A stretch of 64,000 nt of DNA from PLanc-01 sp035342095 (GTDB taxonomy: Bacteria > Planctomycetota > Phycisphaerae > Sedimentisphaerales > Anaerobacaceae). Below the pieces are notes generated by a model, which had not been told where the DNA came from, did no database searches, and worked only from the letters and a program-made list of their open reading frames with translations. Shown one piece after another: positions 14,930 through 23,449 of the stretch. Each line of letters starts with the position of its first letter. Positions within the stretch are counted from its first letter, which is position 1. The position numbers and the translations under genes are program-made. Location: positions 1 to 64,000 of the forward strand of contig DAOQWL010000006.1 of the NCBI GenBank assembly GCA_035342095.1, given 5' to 3'.

Positions 14930-16279
14930 CTACAGGCTCCAACCTTCGCGGTAGGGCGGATGGATGAACTGATTGGCCTCGTCGCAGTTGGTGAACCGCA
15001 CGGCCGCCGCGTCCCACCCGAGTTTCGTGCCCGGCATTTTGATCGCGATGACGCCCAGCATCGCGAGTTCCGTCAGCGGGCCGCCATAGGAGAAGTCCGA
15101 GCCCGCCTTGCCGCCCTCGCGGATCGCGCGGAGCCAGTCGTCGTGGTGCTCCTTGACGCGGGGGATCTTCCGCTCGGGCAGCTTGTAGGCCTTCATGGCC
15201 GTCTCGGGAATGATCCGGACGGGATTAGCGCCGTGCGAGCCGTACATGATGACGCCCTTGTCGCCGTAGACGTAGGCGCCGGTCTTGACTCCCTCGCGCC
15301 CCGGCTCCAGTTCCTTGGCGACCGGGATCTTCTCGGTGCCGCTGTGCCAGACGAGCGTGATCGGTCCGCGGTCGCCCTTGGCCGGGAACTCGAACGTGAT
15401 GATGTCGCCCTTGGGATAGGCGTGGTCGCGGATCTCGGGATCGTAACCCCTGACCTGCGCCACGACGGTGGCAGGGGCCCCCAGATCCAGGGCCCAGAAG
15501 ACCGGGTCCACGACGTGGCAGAGCCAGTCGCCGATGGTGCCGTTGCCGAAGGGGACCCAGCCGCGCCAGGCTCCCGGCAGATAGAAGGAGTGGTACAGTC
15601 GATCTTTCGCGGGGCCCAGCCAGAGGTCCCAATCCAACTCGTTGGGGATGTCTTCCTTGTCGCCCAGGCGGGGCAAGCGGTCGATGCCGGAATTCACCGC
15701 TTCGCAGCCGCAGTGGATCGTGTGCACCTTGCCGATCGCGCCGTCCCAGATCCACTCGCAGAATGTGCGGATGGTGTCATAGGAATGGCCCTGATTGCCG
15801 AGCTGGGTCACGACCTTGTACTCCTGTGCGGCCTTCATCAGGGCGCGGACCTCGCCGACGGAGTGGGCGAGGGGCTTCTCGCAGTAGACGTGCTTGCGGC
15901 GCTTGATGGCGGCCATGGCCGCAACGGCGTGGGTATGGTCCGGCGTGCCCACGATCACCGCGTCGATCTGTTTGTCCATGTCATCGAGCATCTTGCGGAA
16001 ATCGCGAAATACCCTGGCCTTGGGGAACATTTTGATCGTCGAGGCCCGGCGCAGATCGACGTCGCACAAAGCCACGATGTTCGCCCCGCAGCCGGCCACA
16101 GCCTTGATGTCCTCGCCCCCCATGCCGCCGGCGCCGATGCCCGCGACATTCAGCCTTTCGCTCGGAGGCTTCTGTCCCTGACCCAGAACGTGGCGAGGGA
16201 CGATGGTAAACGCCGCGGCCGCCCCTGCCGTGGACTTCAAGAAACACCGCCTTGATGTCTTCATCGGAGCACTGCCCAT
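14930..16279 (-). CDS. Tat-exported Gfo/Idh/MocA oxidoreductase (1)
   Basis: About 449 aa. The Tat signal is near the N-terminus: SRRCFLKSTAGAAAAF. The Rossmann domain follows with LNVAGIGAGGMGGEDIKAV, DVDLRRA, VIVGTPDHTHAVAAMAAI and CEKPLAHSVGEVRALM (the catalytic E-K-P motif). The C-terminal dehydratase-like fold includes DWDLWLGPAKDRLYHSFYLP and WLCHVVDPVFWALDLG. These enzymes oxidise or epimerise sugars and cyclitols with NAD(P); a Tat-exported version carries its cofactor across the membrane pre-bound. The start at 16279 is preferred over 16348 since it follows AGGGTGG and puts the twin arginine close to the N-terminus. Substrate unknown. Confidence 0.92.
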   Translation of the reverse strand: MGSAPMKTSRRCFLKSTAGAAAAFTIVPRHVLGQGQKPPSERLNVAGIGAGGMGGEDIKAVAGCGANIVALCDVDLRRASTIKMFPKARVFRDFRKMLDDMDKQIDAVIVGTPDHTHAVAAMAAIKRRKHVYCEKPLAHSVGEVRALMKAAQEYKVVTQLGNQGHSYDTIRTFCEWIWDGAIGKVHTIHCGCEAVNSGIDRLPRLGDKEDIPNELDWDLWLGPAKDRLYHSFYLPGAWRGWVPFGNGTIGDWLCHVVDPVFWALDLGAPATVVAQVRGYDPEIRDHAYPKGDIITFEFPAKGDRGPITLVWHSGTEKIPVAKELEPGREGVKTGAYVYGDKGVIMYGSHGANPVRIIPETAMKAYKLPERKIPRVKEHHDDWLRAIREGGKAGSDFSYGGPLTELAMLGVIAIKMPGTKLGWDAAAVRFTNCDEANQFIHPPYREGWSL

Positions 16280-16427
16280 AATCCACCCTTGAAATGACGT
16301 TGTTCTTTGACGGTCCTCATGCCACCGGGACCCTCTGAAGTGTAGCACGATCTGGTCGCAACTCCATAATGAATTCTCCCTGTGACAGACGCGTGGTTTG
16401 CGGTTCTGTGGCTCATCCGGTTTTCGC

Positions 16428-16503
16428 GTACTTCGGTGGTTCTTGGGGACCTGTCCCCAAACCCCTGAGATTTATCGCTTTGGGCCAATAGCATGGATAA
16501 GAG
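16428..16503 (-). repeat. Dispersed repeat, CATGCTATTGG family, copy C
   Basis: On the minus strand it reads CATGCTATTGGCCCAAAGCG and then CAGGGGTTTGGGGACAGGTC. It includes the perfect palindrome TTGGGGACAGGTCCCCAA at 16443-16460. Relatives are at 423-480 and 28725-28786. Confidence 0.75.
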
Positions 16504-16627
16504 GGCGACTCCCCCTGCAGGCGGAGTCGGCATGCCCTGTGCAAGCGAGCACGAAGGGGGCTCACCGGGGGGTCCCGCCGACCGATCCAGAAAGGCCCAA
16601 GGCATCCGCACCGGCGTGTCGTGCCGC

Positions 16628-16665
16628 CTTCCCGCCATGCTATTGGCGGAAAGCGGAAAATCTCC
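16628..16665 (+). repeat. Dispersed repeat, CATGCTATTGG family, partial copy D
   Basis: CATGCTATTGGCGGAAAGCG followed by GAAAATC. It matches the first part of copies A-C, then diverges. Confidence 0.6.
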
Positions 16666-16700
16666 CTTGCACGACCGCTTCGGGCGTGCCCGGATCACGA

Positions 16701-16724
16701 AAGTACGCAAGAACCGGATGAGCC
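16701..16724. repeat. 24-mer shared with 32-55
   Basis: This 24-base sequence is identical to 32-55. Confidence 0.7.
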
Positions 16725-16788
16725 GGTCTTGTTGGTGGGATCGGGCGGAGGCTGGGATCTCTGCTGGCGCTCAGACGAGACAAGCCGG

Positions 16789-17865
16789 CTACCGTTCGAT
16801 CGGCTCGATGATCGCGGCCTGGGGATGGGGGTGTCTTCCCGTCGCCAGCAGAGCGAGGATTGTCCCGTCCTTGTTCGTGCCGCGTACGTGCACGCTCTCG
16901 ATGCCTGCACGCCCCAGATGCCTGTCGATGCATCGGATGTATCGATCCGACTCCCACAGGTGCGCCTCCCACCGTGCTGCGAGTTGCCGTCGCAGCAGTC
17001 GGATGCCCCGGTGGTGGGTATTCAGGAAGTAGCGGTTTGCGTCGTCCAGCCCGCACACGCGCAGATAGTCCCGGCCGCCCGCCGAACCAACTCGCTGCGG
17101 CCCGGCGCCGGCCGTCCAGATGGAGACATAGTACTCGTCCGTTGCCGAGCCGAACTGACCCGCGATGAAGCCCTGGTTGTTGATGCAGCAGGTGGCATCC
17201 GGGCCGAATCGCGAGAGGCCGAGTTCCTGCATACCGAGATTCGGGTCGCAGAGAAAGGCTCGCCACTGACTCCCCCGGGCCGAGTAGAAACCGACGATCT
17301 GGCTCTTGTCGTTGATGTCGCACGCGAGGCTCTCCAGGCCGGCGAACGTGCCCAGGTCCCGCATGCCGGAGGTCTTGTCCCAGAGGAACGCATGGTGCGG
17401 TCCCCGCGGCCGGTTCCAGTGTCCGACGACTTGGCCGCGATTGTTCAACGCTCTCATCTGCACCTCTCCGCCGCCCGGCGCGTCCAACGCACAGGTGCGA
17501 CCGTCGGCGTCGCGGAAGAAGGAACTCCACACGCGATTCGGATCGAACACGGTTCCTGCGATCTGGTCGGCGTTGTTGAGACATAAGCGGACTACATAAT
17601 AGCCCTTCGGAAAGGAGGCAAGATCCTCCGTCCGGTCGCTCTTATCCCACAGGACGACGTGCTCCGTGCTGTCGGCCCCGCGGACGACCGCCGCGACCCG
17701 GCCCGAGTCGTTGATCGCGTGCGGATCTGTCTCGACCCCGCCCATCGACGGCAGGAAGGTCACTCGATACAGGATCTTCGGTCGATCCACGTACCACACG
17801 ACTGTGCCGGCCACGACCAGAACCGCGACAAGGCAGACGAGGATGGATCGGCGTCTCTTGGTCAT
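16789..17865 (-). CDS. Membrane-anchored HAF-repeat protein
   Basis: About 358 aa starting MTKRRRSILVCLVAVLVVAG, a signal anchor. The rest is made of repeats in the style of extracellular HAF repeats: INDSGRVAAVVRG, LNNADQIAGTVFD, LNNRGQVVGHW plus HAFLWDKTSGMRDLGTFAG and INDKSQIVGFYS, INNQGFIAGQFG. The H-A-F-L-W and D-L-G-T words are the defining ones. About six repeats probably fold as a beta-propeller outside the cytoplasm. Function of the family is unknown. A promoter at 17904-17932 on this strand fits. The divergent neighbour is the AAA ATPase at 18000. Confidence 0.8.
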   Translation of the reverse strand: MTKRRRSILVCLVAVLVVAGTVVWYVDRPKILYRVTFLPSMGGVETDPHAINDSGRVAAVVRGADSTEHVVLWDKSDRTEDLASFPKGYYVVRLCLNNADQIAGTVFDPNRVWSSFFRDADGRTCALDAPGGGEVQMRALNNRGQVVGHWNRPRGPHHAFLWDKTSGMRDLGTFAGLESLACDINDKSQIVGFYSARGSQWRAFLCDPNLGMQELGLSRFGPDATCCINNQGFIAGQFGSATDEYYVSIWTAGAGPQRVGSAGGRDYLRVCGLDDANRYFLNTHHRGIRLLRRQLAARWEAHLWESDRYIRCIDRHLGRAGIESVHVRGTNKDGTILALLATGRHPHPQAAIIEPIER

Positions 17866-17903
17866 TCCAAATCCCTGCACACGCCAACATATCCGCAACT
17901 GGA

Positions 17904-17932
17904 AGTCTACATCATCGTAGGCGCCGCTGCAA
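17904..17932 (-). promoter_or_regulatory. Promoter candidate for the HAF-repeat gene
   Basis: On the minus strand: TTGCAG (17927-17932), 17-base spacer, TAGACT (17904-17909). Confidence 0.5.
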
Positions 17933-17958
17933 GCTCCTCTGTGGGTTTCCGCATGATT

Positions 17959-17992
17959 ATTGTCTTGACAATTATTTGTCAGAGAATAATAT
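17959..17992 (+). promoter_or_regulatory. Promoter with overlapping palindrome; predicted leaderless start
   Basis: TTGACA (17965-17970), 16-base spacer, TAATAT (17987-17992). Seven to eight bases later lies the A of the ATG at 18000, so the transcript should have almost no leader. ATTGTCTTGACAAT (17959-17972) is a 6+2+6 palindrome covering the -35 box and could be an operator. Confidence 0.65.
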
Positions 17993-17999
17993 GTGACCC

Positions 18000-19433
18000 A
18001 TGAAGTTCATCGATCGCCAGGCTGAGATGCAGCGGCTGGACCGTTTGGCCGCCAGGGCGGAAGGGGGATTGGCCGTCCTATGGGGGCGTCGTCGCATCGG
18101 CAAGACACGGCTGCTCCTGGAGTGGTGCCGGCGACACGACGGCCTGTACGCTGTGGGGGATCAATCGGCTCCGACGGTGCAACGGGCCTATCTGGCGCAG
18201 GCCCTGAGCACTCGTTTCGAGACTCTGGGCGAAGCCACGTATCCCGACTGGACCTCGTTGCTGCGCCGGATCGCCCGCGAGGCCGGCACGACCGGATGGC
18301 GGGGTCCCCTGGTTCTGGACGAGTTCCCCTATTGGGTCCAGGCCGGCGCCGAGCTGGTCAGCCAGTTTCAGCGGTGGATCGATGGAGAGGCCCGACAAGC
18401 GAAGCTGGCCGTTGCGATTGCCGGCTCCAGCCAGCGGATGATGCAGGGCTTGGTGCTGGACGCCTCGTCGCCATTGTATGGTCGTGCGGTGGAACTCCTG
18501 GAGATCGGGCCTCTCGGGGCGGGCTTCTTGCGAGAGGGCCTGAATCTCAGGGACGCCATATCGTGTGTGCAATCCTACGCAGTCTGGGGAGGAGTGCCGC
18601 GATATTGGGAACTGGCCGAGCCGTATGGCCCGGATCTGGAATGTGCGGTGGACGAGTGCGTGCTCGATCCCCTGGGACCGCTGCATCGAGAGCCCGACCG
18701 GCTTCTTCTGGAGGAGCTTCCGCCGGCCGCCGCGTGTCGTCCCATCTTGGATGTCATCGGCATGGGGGCGCACCGCCTTAGCGAGATTGCCGGACGCCTG
18801 GGGAAACCCGCAACCTCGCTGGGCCACGCTCTGTCGCGGATTGTCGATCTCGGACTGGTGCGGCGAGAGCAACCCTACGGCGAATCCGAGAAGTCCGGCA
18901 AACGATCCCTCTACAAGATCGCCGATCCCCTGTTTCGCTGTTGGTTCCGCATTGTGGCGCCCCATCGTGCCCTGCTCGCCCATGCCTCGGAATCGGTGCG
19001 TCGCAGCCTCTGGCGAGAGGCCAGGGCGTCGCTGTTCGCCGAGGCTTGGGAGGAGTTGTGCCGTCAGGCGGTTGTACGCATTCATGAGGGGTCTTGTCCT
19101 CTGGCTCAATATGGCCCCTGGAAGCCGGCGGCGCGGTACTGGCAGGGCGACGGACCGGAATGGGACGTCGTCACCGAATCTCTTGACGGAGAGCACCTGC
19201 TCGTGGGAGAGGTCAAATGGACCGACCGACCCGCCTCGCACGAGGTGATGGACAAGGCAATCGGGGATCTGAAGGCCAAGGGGATTCCCGGGTGCTTTCG
19301 CGGAAGGGATCGCCATATCCTGTACGCCGTGTTCATTCCCAAGACCTCGTCCAGAAGCAAGCGTCGGGGAGACGTCTATGTCGTGGACGCACGGGATGTT
19401 CTCTCGTCCCTGACTGGAAAGACAGAGTCGTGA
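18000..19433 (+). CDS. AAA ATPase with PD-(D/E)XK-like C-terminal domain (DUF234 type)
   Basis: A 477-aa protein. It starts MKFIDRQAEMQRLDRL and has a P-loop variant LWGRRRIGKTRLLLEW near residue 30, then GPLVLDEFPYW (Walker B) and AIAGSSQRMM (sensor), typical of the archaeal-type ATPase family. A winged-helix section follows (ILDVIGMGAHRLSEIAGRLG; LGHALSRIVDLGLVRREQPY). The C-terminal part has EWDVVTESLDGEHLLVGEVK: the D and E-x-K of a PD-(D/E)XK nuclease-like fold, known as DUF234. These proteins are widespread, their role is poorly known and they often occur alone. No ribosome binding site is present, in agreement with the leaderless promoter. Confidence 0.88.
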   Translation: MKFIDRQAEMQRLDRLAARAEGGLAVLWGRRRIGKTRLLLEWCRRHDGLYAVGDQSAPTVQRAYLAQALSTRFETLGEATYPDWTSLLRRIAREAGTTGWRGPLVLDEFPYWVQAGAELVSQFQRWIDGEARQAKLAVAIAGSSQRMMQGLVLDASSPLYGRAVELLEIGPLGAGFLREGLNLRDAISCVQSYAVWGGVPRYWELAEPYGPDLECAVDECVLDPLGPLHREPDRLLLEELPPAAACRPILDVIGMGAHRLSEIAGRLGKPATSLGHALSRIVDLGLVRREQPYGESEKSGKRSLYKIADPLFRCWFRIVAPHRALLAHASESVRRSLWREARASLFAEAWEELCRQAVVRIHEGSCPLAQYGPWKPAARYWQGDGPEWDVVTESLDGEHLLVGEVKWTDRPASHEVMDKAIGDLKAKGIPGCFRGRDRHILYAVFIPKTSSRSKRRGDVYVVDARDVLSSLTGKTES

Positions 19434-19500
19434 GTGATGGAGACGACAGGTCGGTGCAGCCCTGAGACCTGTTCTTTGAACGTGGAGAACGACACCCGCC

Positions 19501-20244
19501 ATGCAGATTGCGATGTGTCAGATCGTTTGCATAGATGGAGACCGGCGGGGGAACCTCGCTCGGATCGAGCTGGCGGTGGAGGAGGCCGCACGGGCCGGGG
19601 CCCGGATCGCGTGCCTTCCGGAGTCGGCCGTCCTCGGGTGGGTGAACCCGGATGCACACAAGCGGGCACGACCGATCCCGGGCGAGGATTCGCAGTACCT
19701 CGGCGAGATCGCCAGGCGGTACAAGGTGTTCCTGTGCGTTGGTCTGGACGAGAAGGCCGGGGAGGATCTCTACGATTCGGCCCTGCTCATCGACTGCGAG
19801 GGTCGGATTCTCCTGAAGCACCGCAAGATCATCCTGCTCAGCGAGCTGATGACGCCGCCATATGCGGCTGGGAGCGAGGTCCAGGTTGTGGCGACGCCGC
19901 TCGGCAGGATCGGCGTTCTGATCTGTGCCGACACACACGAGCCTCAGATCCTCGCGAGAATGGCGGAACTCAAGCCCGATCTCGTTCTGGTGCCCTATGG
20001 CTACGCTGCCCAGGAGGATGAGTGGCCCGAGCACGGCAAGGAACTCGAACGTGTCGTCACGAATGCCGCCAGGACATGCGACGCACCGGTGATCGGCACG
20101 AACTTGATCGGCCAGATCACGCACGGCCCCTGGGCAGGGTGCACCTACGCCGGCCACAGCGTCGCCGCGGATAGGACTGGCAGGATCGTGGCGGTCGGTC
20201 GCGACTTCGACAGGGATGTCGTGCTCGTCACGGTTTCGCTGTAG
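19501..20244 (+). CDS. Carbon-nitrogen hydrolase (nitrilase superfamily)
   Basis: A 247-aa cytoplasmic enzyme with the full catalytic set: Glu41 in ACLPESAVLG, Lys109 in LLKHRKIILL and Cys142 in VLICADTHEP. The family hydrolyses nitriles, amides or carbamoyl groups. The start MQIAMCQIVC is the usual first strand. The pattern is closest to generic amidohydrolases rather than to NAD synthetase or beta-ureidopropionase, and the exact substrate is unknown. The 3' end overlaps the convergent esterase gene by 17 bases, so the two are tail to tail. The upstream spacer after the ATPase gene is only about 70 bases, so readthrough from it is possible. Confidence 0.92.
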   Translation: MQIAMCQIVCIDGDRRGNLARIELAVEEAARAGARIACLPESAVLGWVNPDAHKRARPIPGEDSQYLGEIARRYKVFLCVGLDEKAGEDLYDSALLIDCEGRILLKHRKIILLSELMTPPYAAGSEVQVVATPLGRIGVLICADTHEPQILARMAELKPDLVLVPYGYAAQEDEWPEHGKELERVVTNAARTCDAPVIGTNLIGQITHGPWAGCTYAGHSVAADRTGRIVAVGRDFDRDVVLVTVSL

Positions 20245-21208
20245 AGACAGATGGAGCAGCGAAGGCGGTCGCGTAGAACTCGAACGGATTGCCGGGCCAG
20301 TTGGCGAAGAGTTCCTCGGGGTTGTGCGTAGCGTTCGGGGTGATGGACCAGGAGTGGTCGATGCCGAGTTTCGCGAGTAACTGATGGAATTCCGTGCTGT
20401 GGTTCTTGAGCCCGTCTTTCTCGCCGACGCAGATGCGAATGGAGGTTCTGCCTCGAATCCGGTCGGCATTCTGCTGCACGAGCACCCAGGGCGAGCAGGC
20501 CCATACGTGCCTGGCGTCGGCGCCGAAGACGGCCCGGAAGGTCGGGCCCCCTTTGACAATGATGGTCTCCGGGGATCGCAGCGCGCCGGCGAGGATGGAA
20601 ACTACACCGAATGTATCCGGATACTTGAAACCCAGATACGCGGCCCCATAACCTCCCATGGAGTGGCCCTCGATGGCCCGCCCCTCGCGGGTTGCGAGGG
20701 TGCGGAAGGTCGCGTCGATGTGCGGGATCAGATCCTGCACGATCACCGTCTCGACAGGCACGCGGCCGTCCTTGGAGTCGGTCCACCAGCTCCGCTTCGT
20801 CGGGTCGGTGCAACTGACGAGGATCATCGCGGGGGCGGCGCCCGCTTTGATTGCGGCGTCCAGGCGCGACACGACCGGATTGGCGCCGTCCGGCCCAACG
20901 CCCAGGCCGTGAAGCCAGTAGACCACGGGATATCGGCGATCCTTGTCGGACTCGTAGTTCGGGGGCAGATGGTAATAGTAGCCGACCGGGGCGCGAGCGG
21001 TCTTGCTCTGGAACGTCCCAAGCCGCCAGCCGCACTGCTCCATCGCCGACCCGAAGGGAGGGACCCACGCGGACCTTGAACTGGGACTGGCGCCTTGGGT
21101 TGGCTCTTCCCGACGTGCGGCGAGACCGGCGCCTACAGGCCACCAATCCACCATCGCCAGCAGGAGGATGAATGCCCCAAGAGTCGCAACGTGCCGTGGT
21201 TCTTCCAT
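20228..21208 (-). CDS. Secreted esterase (alpha/beta hydrolase, esterase D/Fes-like)
   Basis: About 326 aa. The chosen ATG at 21208 has GGAAGG 10 bases upstream and gives a signal peptide (VATLGAFILLLAMVDWWPVG). The hydrolase core has YPVVYWLHGLGVGP (oxyanion region), GRAIEGHSMGGYGAAYLG with the G-H-S-M-G nucleophile elbow, and THNPEELFANW near the end for the catalytic His. This matches the putative-esterase family that includes feruloyl esterases and enterochelin esterase. In planctomycetes such secreted enzymes usually act on plant or algal polysaccharide esters, but the substrate here is not known. Confidence 0.9.
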   Translation of the reverse strand: MEEPRHVATLGAFILLLAMVDWWPVGAGLAARREEPTQGASPSSRSAWVPPFGSAMEQCGWRLGTFQSKTARAPVGYYYHLPPNYESDKDRRYPVVYWLHGLGVGPDGANPVVSRLDAAIKAGAAPAMILVSCTDPTKRSWWTDSKDGRVPVETVIVQDLIPHIDATFRTLATREGRAIEGHSMGGYGAAYLGFKYPDTFGVVSILAGALRSPETIIVKGGPTFRAVFGADARHVWACSPWVLVQQNADRIRGRTSIRICVGEKDGLKNHSTEFHQLLAKLGIDHSWSITPNATHNPEELFANWPGNPFEFYATAFAAPSVSTAKP

Positions 21209-21282
21209 GACCAACGCCTTCCGTTCAACACATCGCCGCATCCGAGCGTGATCTATCTGGAGGGTCGTGCGCCGTCCCGGTT

Positions 21283-21804
21283 TCAGAAGTCTTCGACGAG
21301 CCTGCACGGGAAGCTGGTGCGATGACGGCCCCATTCCCGCGCGGTCTGCATCACGATCACACCGGCCAAGGCCTCTTTCGCATCCGGGGTCTGGGGTCCT
21401 GCGTTGGTTTGTTGGCAGGCGGTCCCCTCGCGATCTCTCGCGCCCGATTCCGCCATCTTTTCGCGGATCGTGCGGTATCTCTGTTTAAGCAGGTCAAGGA
21501 AGGCTTGCGTGTCCGTAAACTTCACGGGCCCGACGGTCGCGCAGTGGATGTCCGCGTAGAGTTTCAGAATCACGCTCAGACGCACTTCGGGACCGGCGGT
21601 CTTGTCCCATGGCAAAAAAGGCAGGCACGCAAAATCCAGCCAGAAGGCTTCCTTCGGGGAGTATCCGAGTTCACGAAGGTCCTTCACGTGCTCCTTGTGC
21701 ATCCAGCGGATGGATTGCAGGATGTCGTGGAGCCAACCTGACCGGACTTCTTCAAACCTGCTCGATCTCGGGCCGTGATGCGCCCCGCGAGCAGTCGATA
21801 GCAT
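21283..21804 (-). CDS. Conserved-looking hypothetical protein
   Basis: A 173-aa soluble protein. The N-terminal half is well ordered: WLHDILQSIRWMHKEHVKDL, then LGYSPKEAFWLDFACLPFLP and SVILKLYADIHCATVGPVKF, followed by a helix LLKQRYRTIREKMAES. The C-terminal part looks less ordered. GAGGAGAG seven bases upstream supports the ATG at 21804. It follows the esterase gene closely on the same strand order (its 3' end is 74 bases from that gene's start), so the two may be co-transcribed. No family recognised and no membrane segment visible. Confidence 0.65.
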   Translation of the reverse strand: MLSTARGAHHGPRSSRFEEVRSGWLHDILQSIRWMHKEHVKDLRELGYSPKEAFWLDFACLPFLPWDKTAGPEVRLSVILKLYADIHCATVGPVKFTDTQAFLDLLKQRYRTIREKMAESGARDREGTACQQTNAGPQTPDAKEALAGVIVMQTAREWGRHRTSFPCRLVEDF

Positions 21805-21990
21805 CGTATACTCTCCTCACTTTCCGTCACGGCGTGACAGTCAGCCCCCCTCGAACTATCGAGCCATACCTAGGTGCGAACCATGGAATGCAGGAGACGA
21901 TAACACCTGACTCCATTGCCCATTTTAACATCGTCGTCTGGTTATGCCAGAGCCAAGTGCGCGAAAAAATCCGATTTTGGATTTCGCCGG

Positions 21991-22599
21991 CTAATTCATC
22001 GCGCCGGCAACGCAGGCGAGGTCGCATGGTCGGGTCGGCCGCTGTGCCGTTTGTGACCGTTCCAGGGAGCGAGACAACAGGCGGATATGGCGCTGTTCCT
22101 CGGCAACCATGGTCTCGATCATCGTCCGGCTCTCCTCATCCCGGACGAATCCCTTCAGACCCTGGTAGAAGATGGCTGTCTCTCTGGCCCGGCGGATCGC
22201 GTCGCGAACGATCTGCTCGGCTGTCTCACGTCCGCTGAGGGTGTTTCGCGAGCCCGGGCGCACTGAGAAGCAAGCCAGACTTGCCATAACTTGTGGATTG
22301 GAAAGGAGATAGTTGTCAGGATCGAATGTGCCGAACTGACCTGTCCGTTCGGAGTACTCTCGCCGGATGCGGGCCCATGCCTGCTGATGCCGGGCCCGCC
22401 AGGCTGCCAGGCTGTAGCAGATGTTCCGCTTGCGATGATCGTCGAACCGCTCGGCGGCGCGAAGGAAGAACCGCGCGGCCTTGTGCTGCAACTCATCCGC
22501 GATCCGCAGGACCTCGAAGACGTTGAATTGCACATCCCCACAGGCCCCGGCGTGTGTCTGTGCTTCCGTTTGGCTCTGGGCTTCAAGCGTCTGGTTCAT
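21991..22599 (-). CDS. Rubrerythrin/ferritin-like protein with incomplete metal site
   Basis: A 202-aa mostly helical protein. Helix 1 is FNVFEVLRIADELQHKAARF with FLRAAERFDDHRKRN, helix 2 YSLAAWRARHQQAWARIRRE, helix 3 VRDAIRRARETAIFYQGLKG and helix 4 MIETMVAEEQRHIRLLSRSL. This is the four-helix layout of rubrerythrin-like ferritins. The first and last helices keep Glu and E-x-x-H ligands, but helix 2 has R-x-R-H where E-x-x-H is expected, so the diiron site may be altered. No C-terminal rubredoxin domain. It is predicted to be involved in peroxide or iron handling; that is inference from fold. Confidence 0.72.
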   Translation of the reverse strand: MNQTLEAQSQTEAQTHAGACGDVQFNVFEVLRIADELQHKAARFFLRAAERFDDHRKRNICYSLAAWRARHQQAWARIRREYSERTGQFGTFDPDNYLLSNPQVMASLACFSVRPGSRNTLSGRETAEQIVRDAIRRARETAIFYQGLKGFVRDEESRTMIETMVAEEQRHIRLLSRSLERSQTAQRPTRPCDLACVAGAMN

Positions 22600-22813
22600 A
22601 GGGTCACCTCAGCGTATTCGATTGTGTGACTGAGTCATTGTCCATTGCATCTACTGAACGATACGCAGAAACTGCTAGGATCCTGTTAAACCCCTATTAA
22701 CTTTTGGCGAATTCGCGGAATATCCATGCAGGCGGGAACCTGTTGATTTCTTCACAGGCGGAGCGGACAATAGCCGCCTGACAGTTGGAACGCAGATGAA
22801 GAAAGGAACTGGC

Positions 22814-23449
22814 ATGAGCAAGTCAGCGTGGATTCTTGTTGTCGCGGCTGCGTGTGCGGCCGGCTGCACGCCGACATACAGAGTGCGGGTGAATGCCTAT
22901 TCGGACCTGGCCGAGCCGCTGAGTCGGACGGCGCCGGTGTACATCGCGGCCGACCCCAACGCTGCCAACCCCATCCTGCGCAAGCAGATCGCGTCGAAGG
23001 TCCGAGACCTGCTCCAGGGCGACGGGTACAACCCGGTCGAAGCGGAGCCGGGCGCTGCATACCTGCTCACGTTCGAGGCGGGGATCGATTCGCATCGCGT
23101 CGTGGGCTACGCACCGCTCTACGGCCCGGTCGGCGGGTACTACTATGGCCGACCCGGGCACCACTTCGGCTGGGGGTTCGCCTACACGAGCTATGTGCCC
23201 TATGTGGACATGGCCTATACTCACTGGCTCAAGATCCGTCTATATGGCAGGGACGAAGGCCAGCCGACGTACAGCAAGATGGTCTGGCTGGGGGAGGCCT
23301 CGCTCGGGTCGGGCAACGCGGAACTCCGCGAGGTGGTGAACTACCTGCTCGCGGCCTGCCTGGAATACTTCGGCGCCGACACCAGGGAATGGGTCGAGGT
23401 TGCCATTCGGGAGGATGACCCTCGCGTTGCGGGTATTGCCACGGAGTGA
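22814..23449 (+). CDS. Lipoprotein, DUF4136-like
   Basis: About 211 aa. The ATG at 22814 has AAAGGA 6 bases upstream and gives a short lipoprotein signal MSKSAWILVVAAACAAGC with Cys18 as the lipidation site. The mature part begins TPTYRVRVNAYSDLAEPLSR and contains ASKVRDLLQGDGYNPVEAEP and YLLTFEAGIDSHR, typical of DUF4136 lipoproteins (a variable strand followed by an 'L...GY' motif). A Gly/Tyr-rich insert (GPVGGYYYGRPGHHFGWGFA) resembles surface-exposed loops. It is expected in the outer or inner membrane leaflet facing the periplasm. Its stop overlaps the start region of the next gene, so the two are probably co-transcribed. Function unknown. Confidence 0.78.
   Translation: MSKSAWILVVAAACAAGCTPTYRVRVNAYSDLAEPLSRTAPVYIAADPNAANPILRKQIASKVRDLLQGDGYNPVEAEPGAAYLLTFEAGIDSHRVVGYAPLYGPVGGYYYGRPGHHFGWGFAYTSYVPYVDMAYTHWLKIRLYGRDEGQPTYSKMVWLGEASLGSGNAELREVVNYLLAACLEYFGADTREWVEVAIREDDPRVAGIATE

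Larger units (their letters stand above)
16280..16788. other. Repeat-filled intergenic region
   Basis: About 500 bases without a supported gene. It contains copy C of the CATGCTATTGG family on the opposite strand (16428-16503), partial copy D (16628-16665) and the 24-mer shared with the window start (16701-16724). It appears to be a composite of dispersed elements. Confidence 0.6.
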
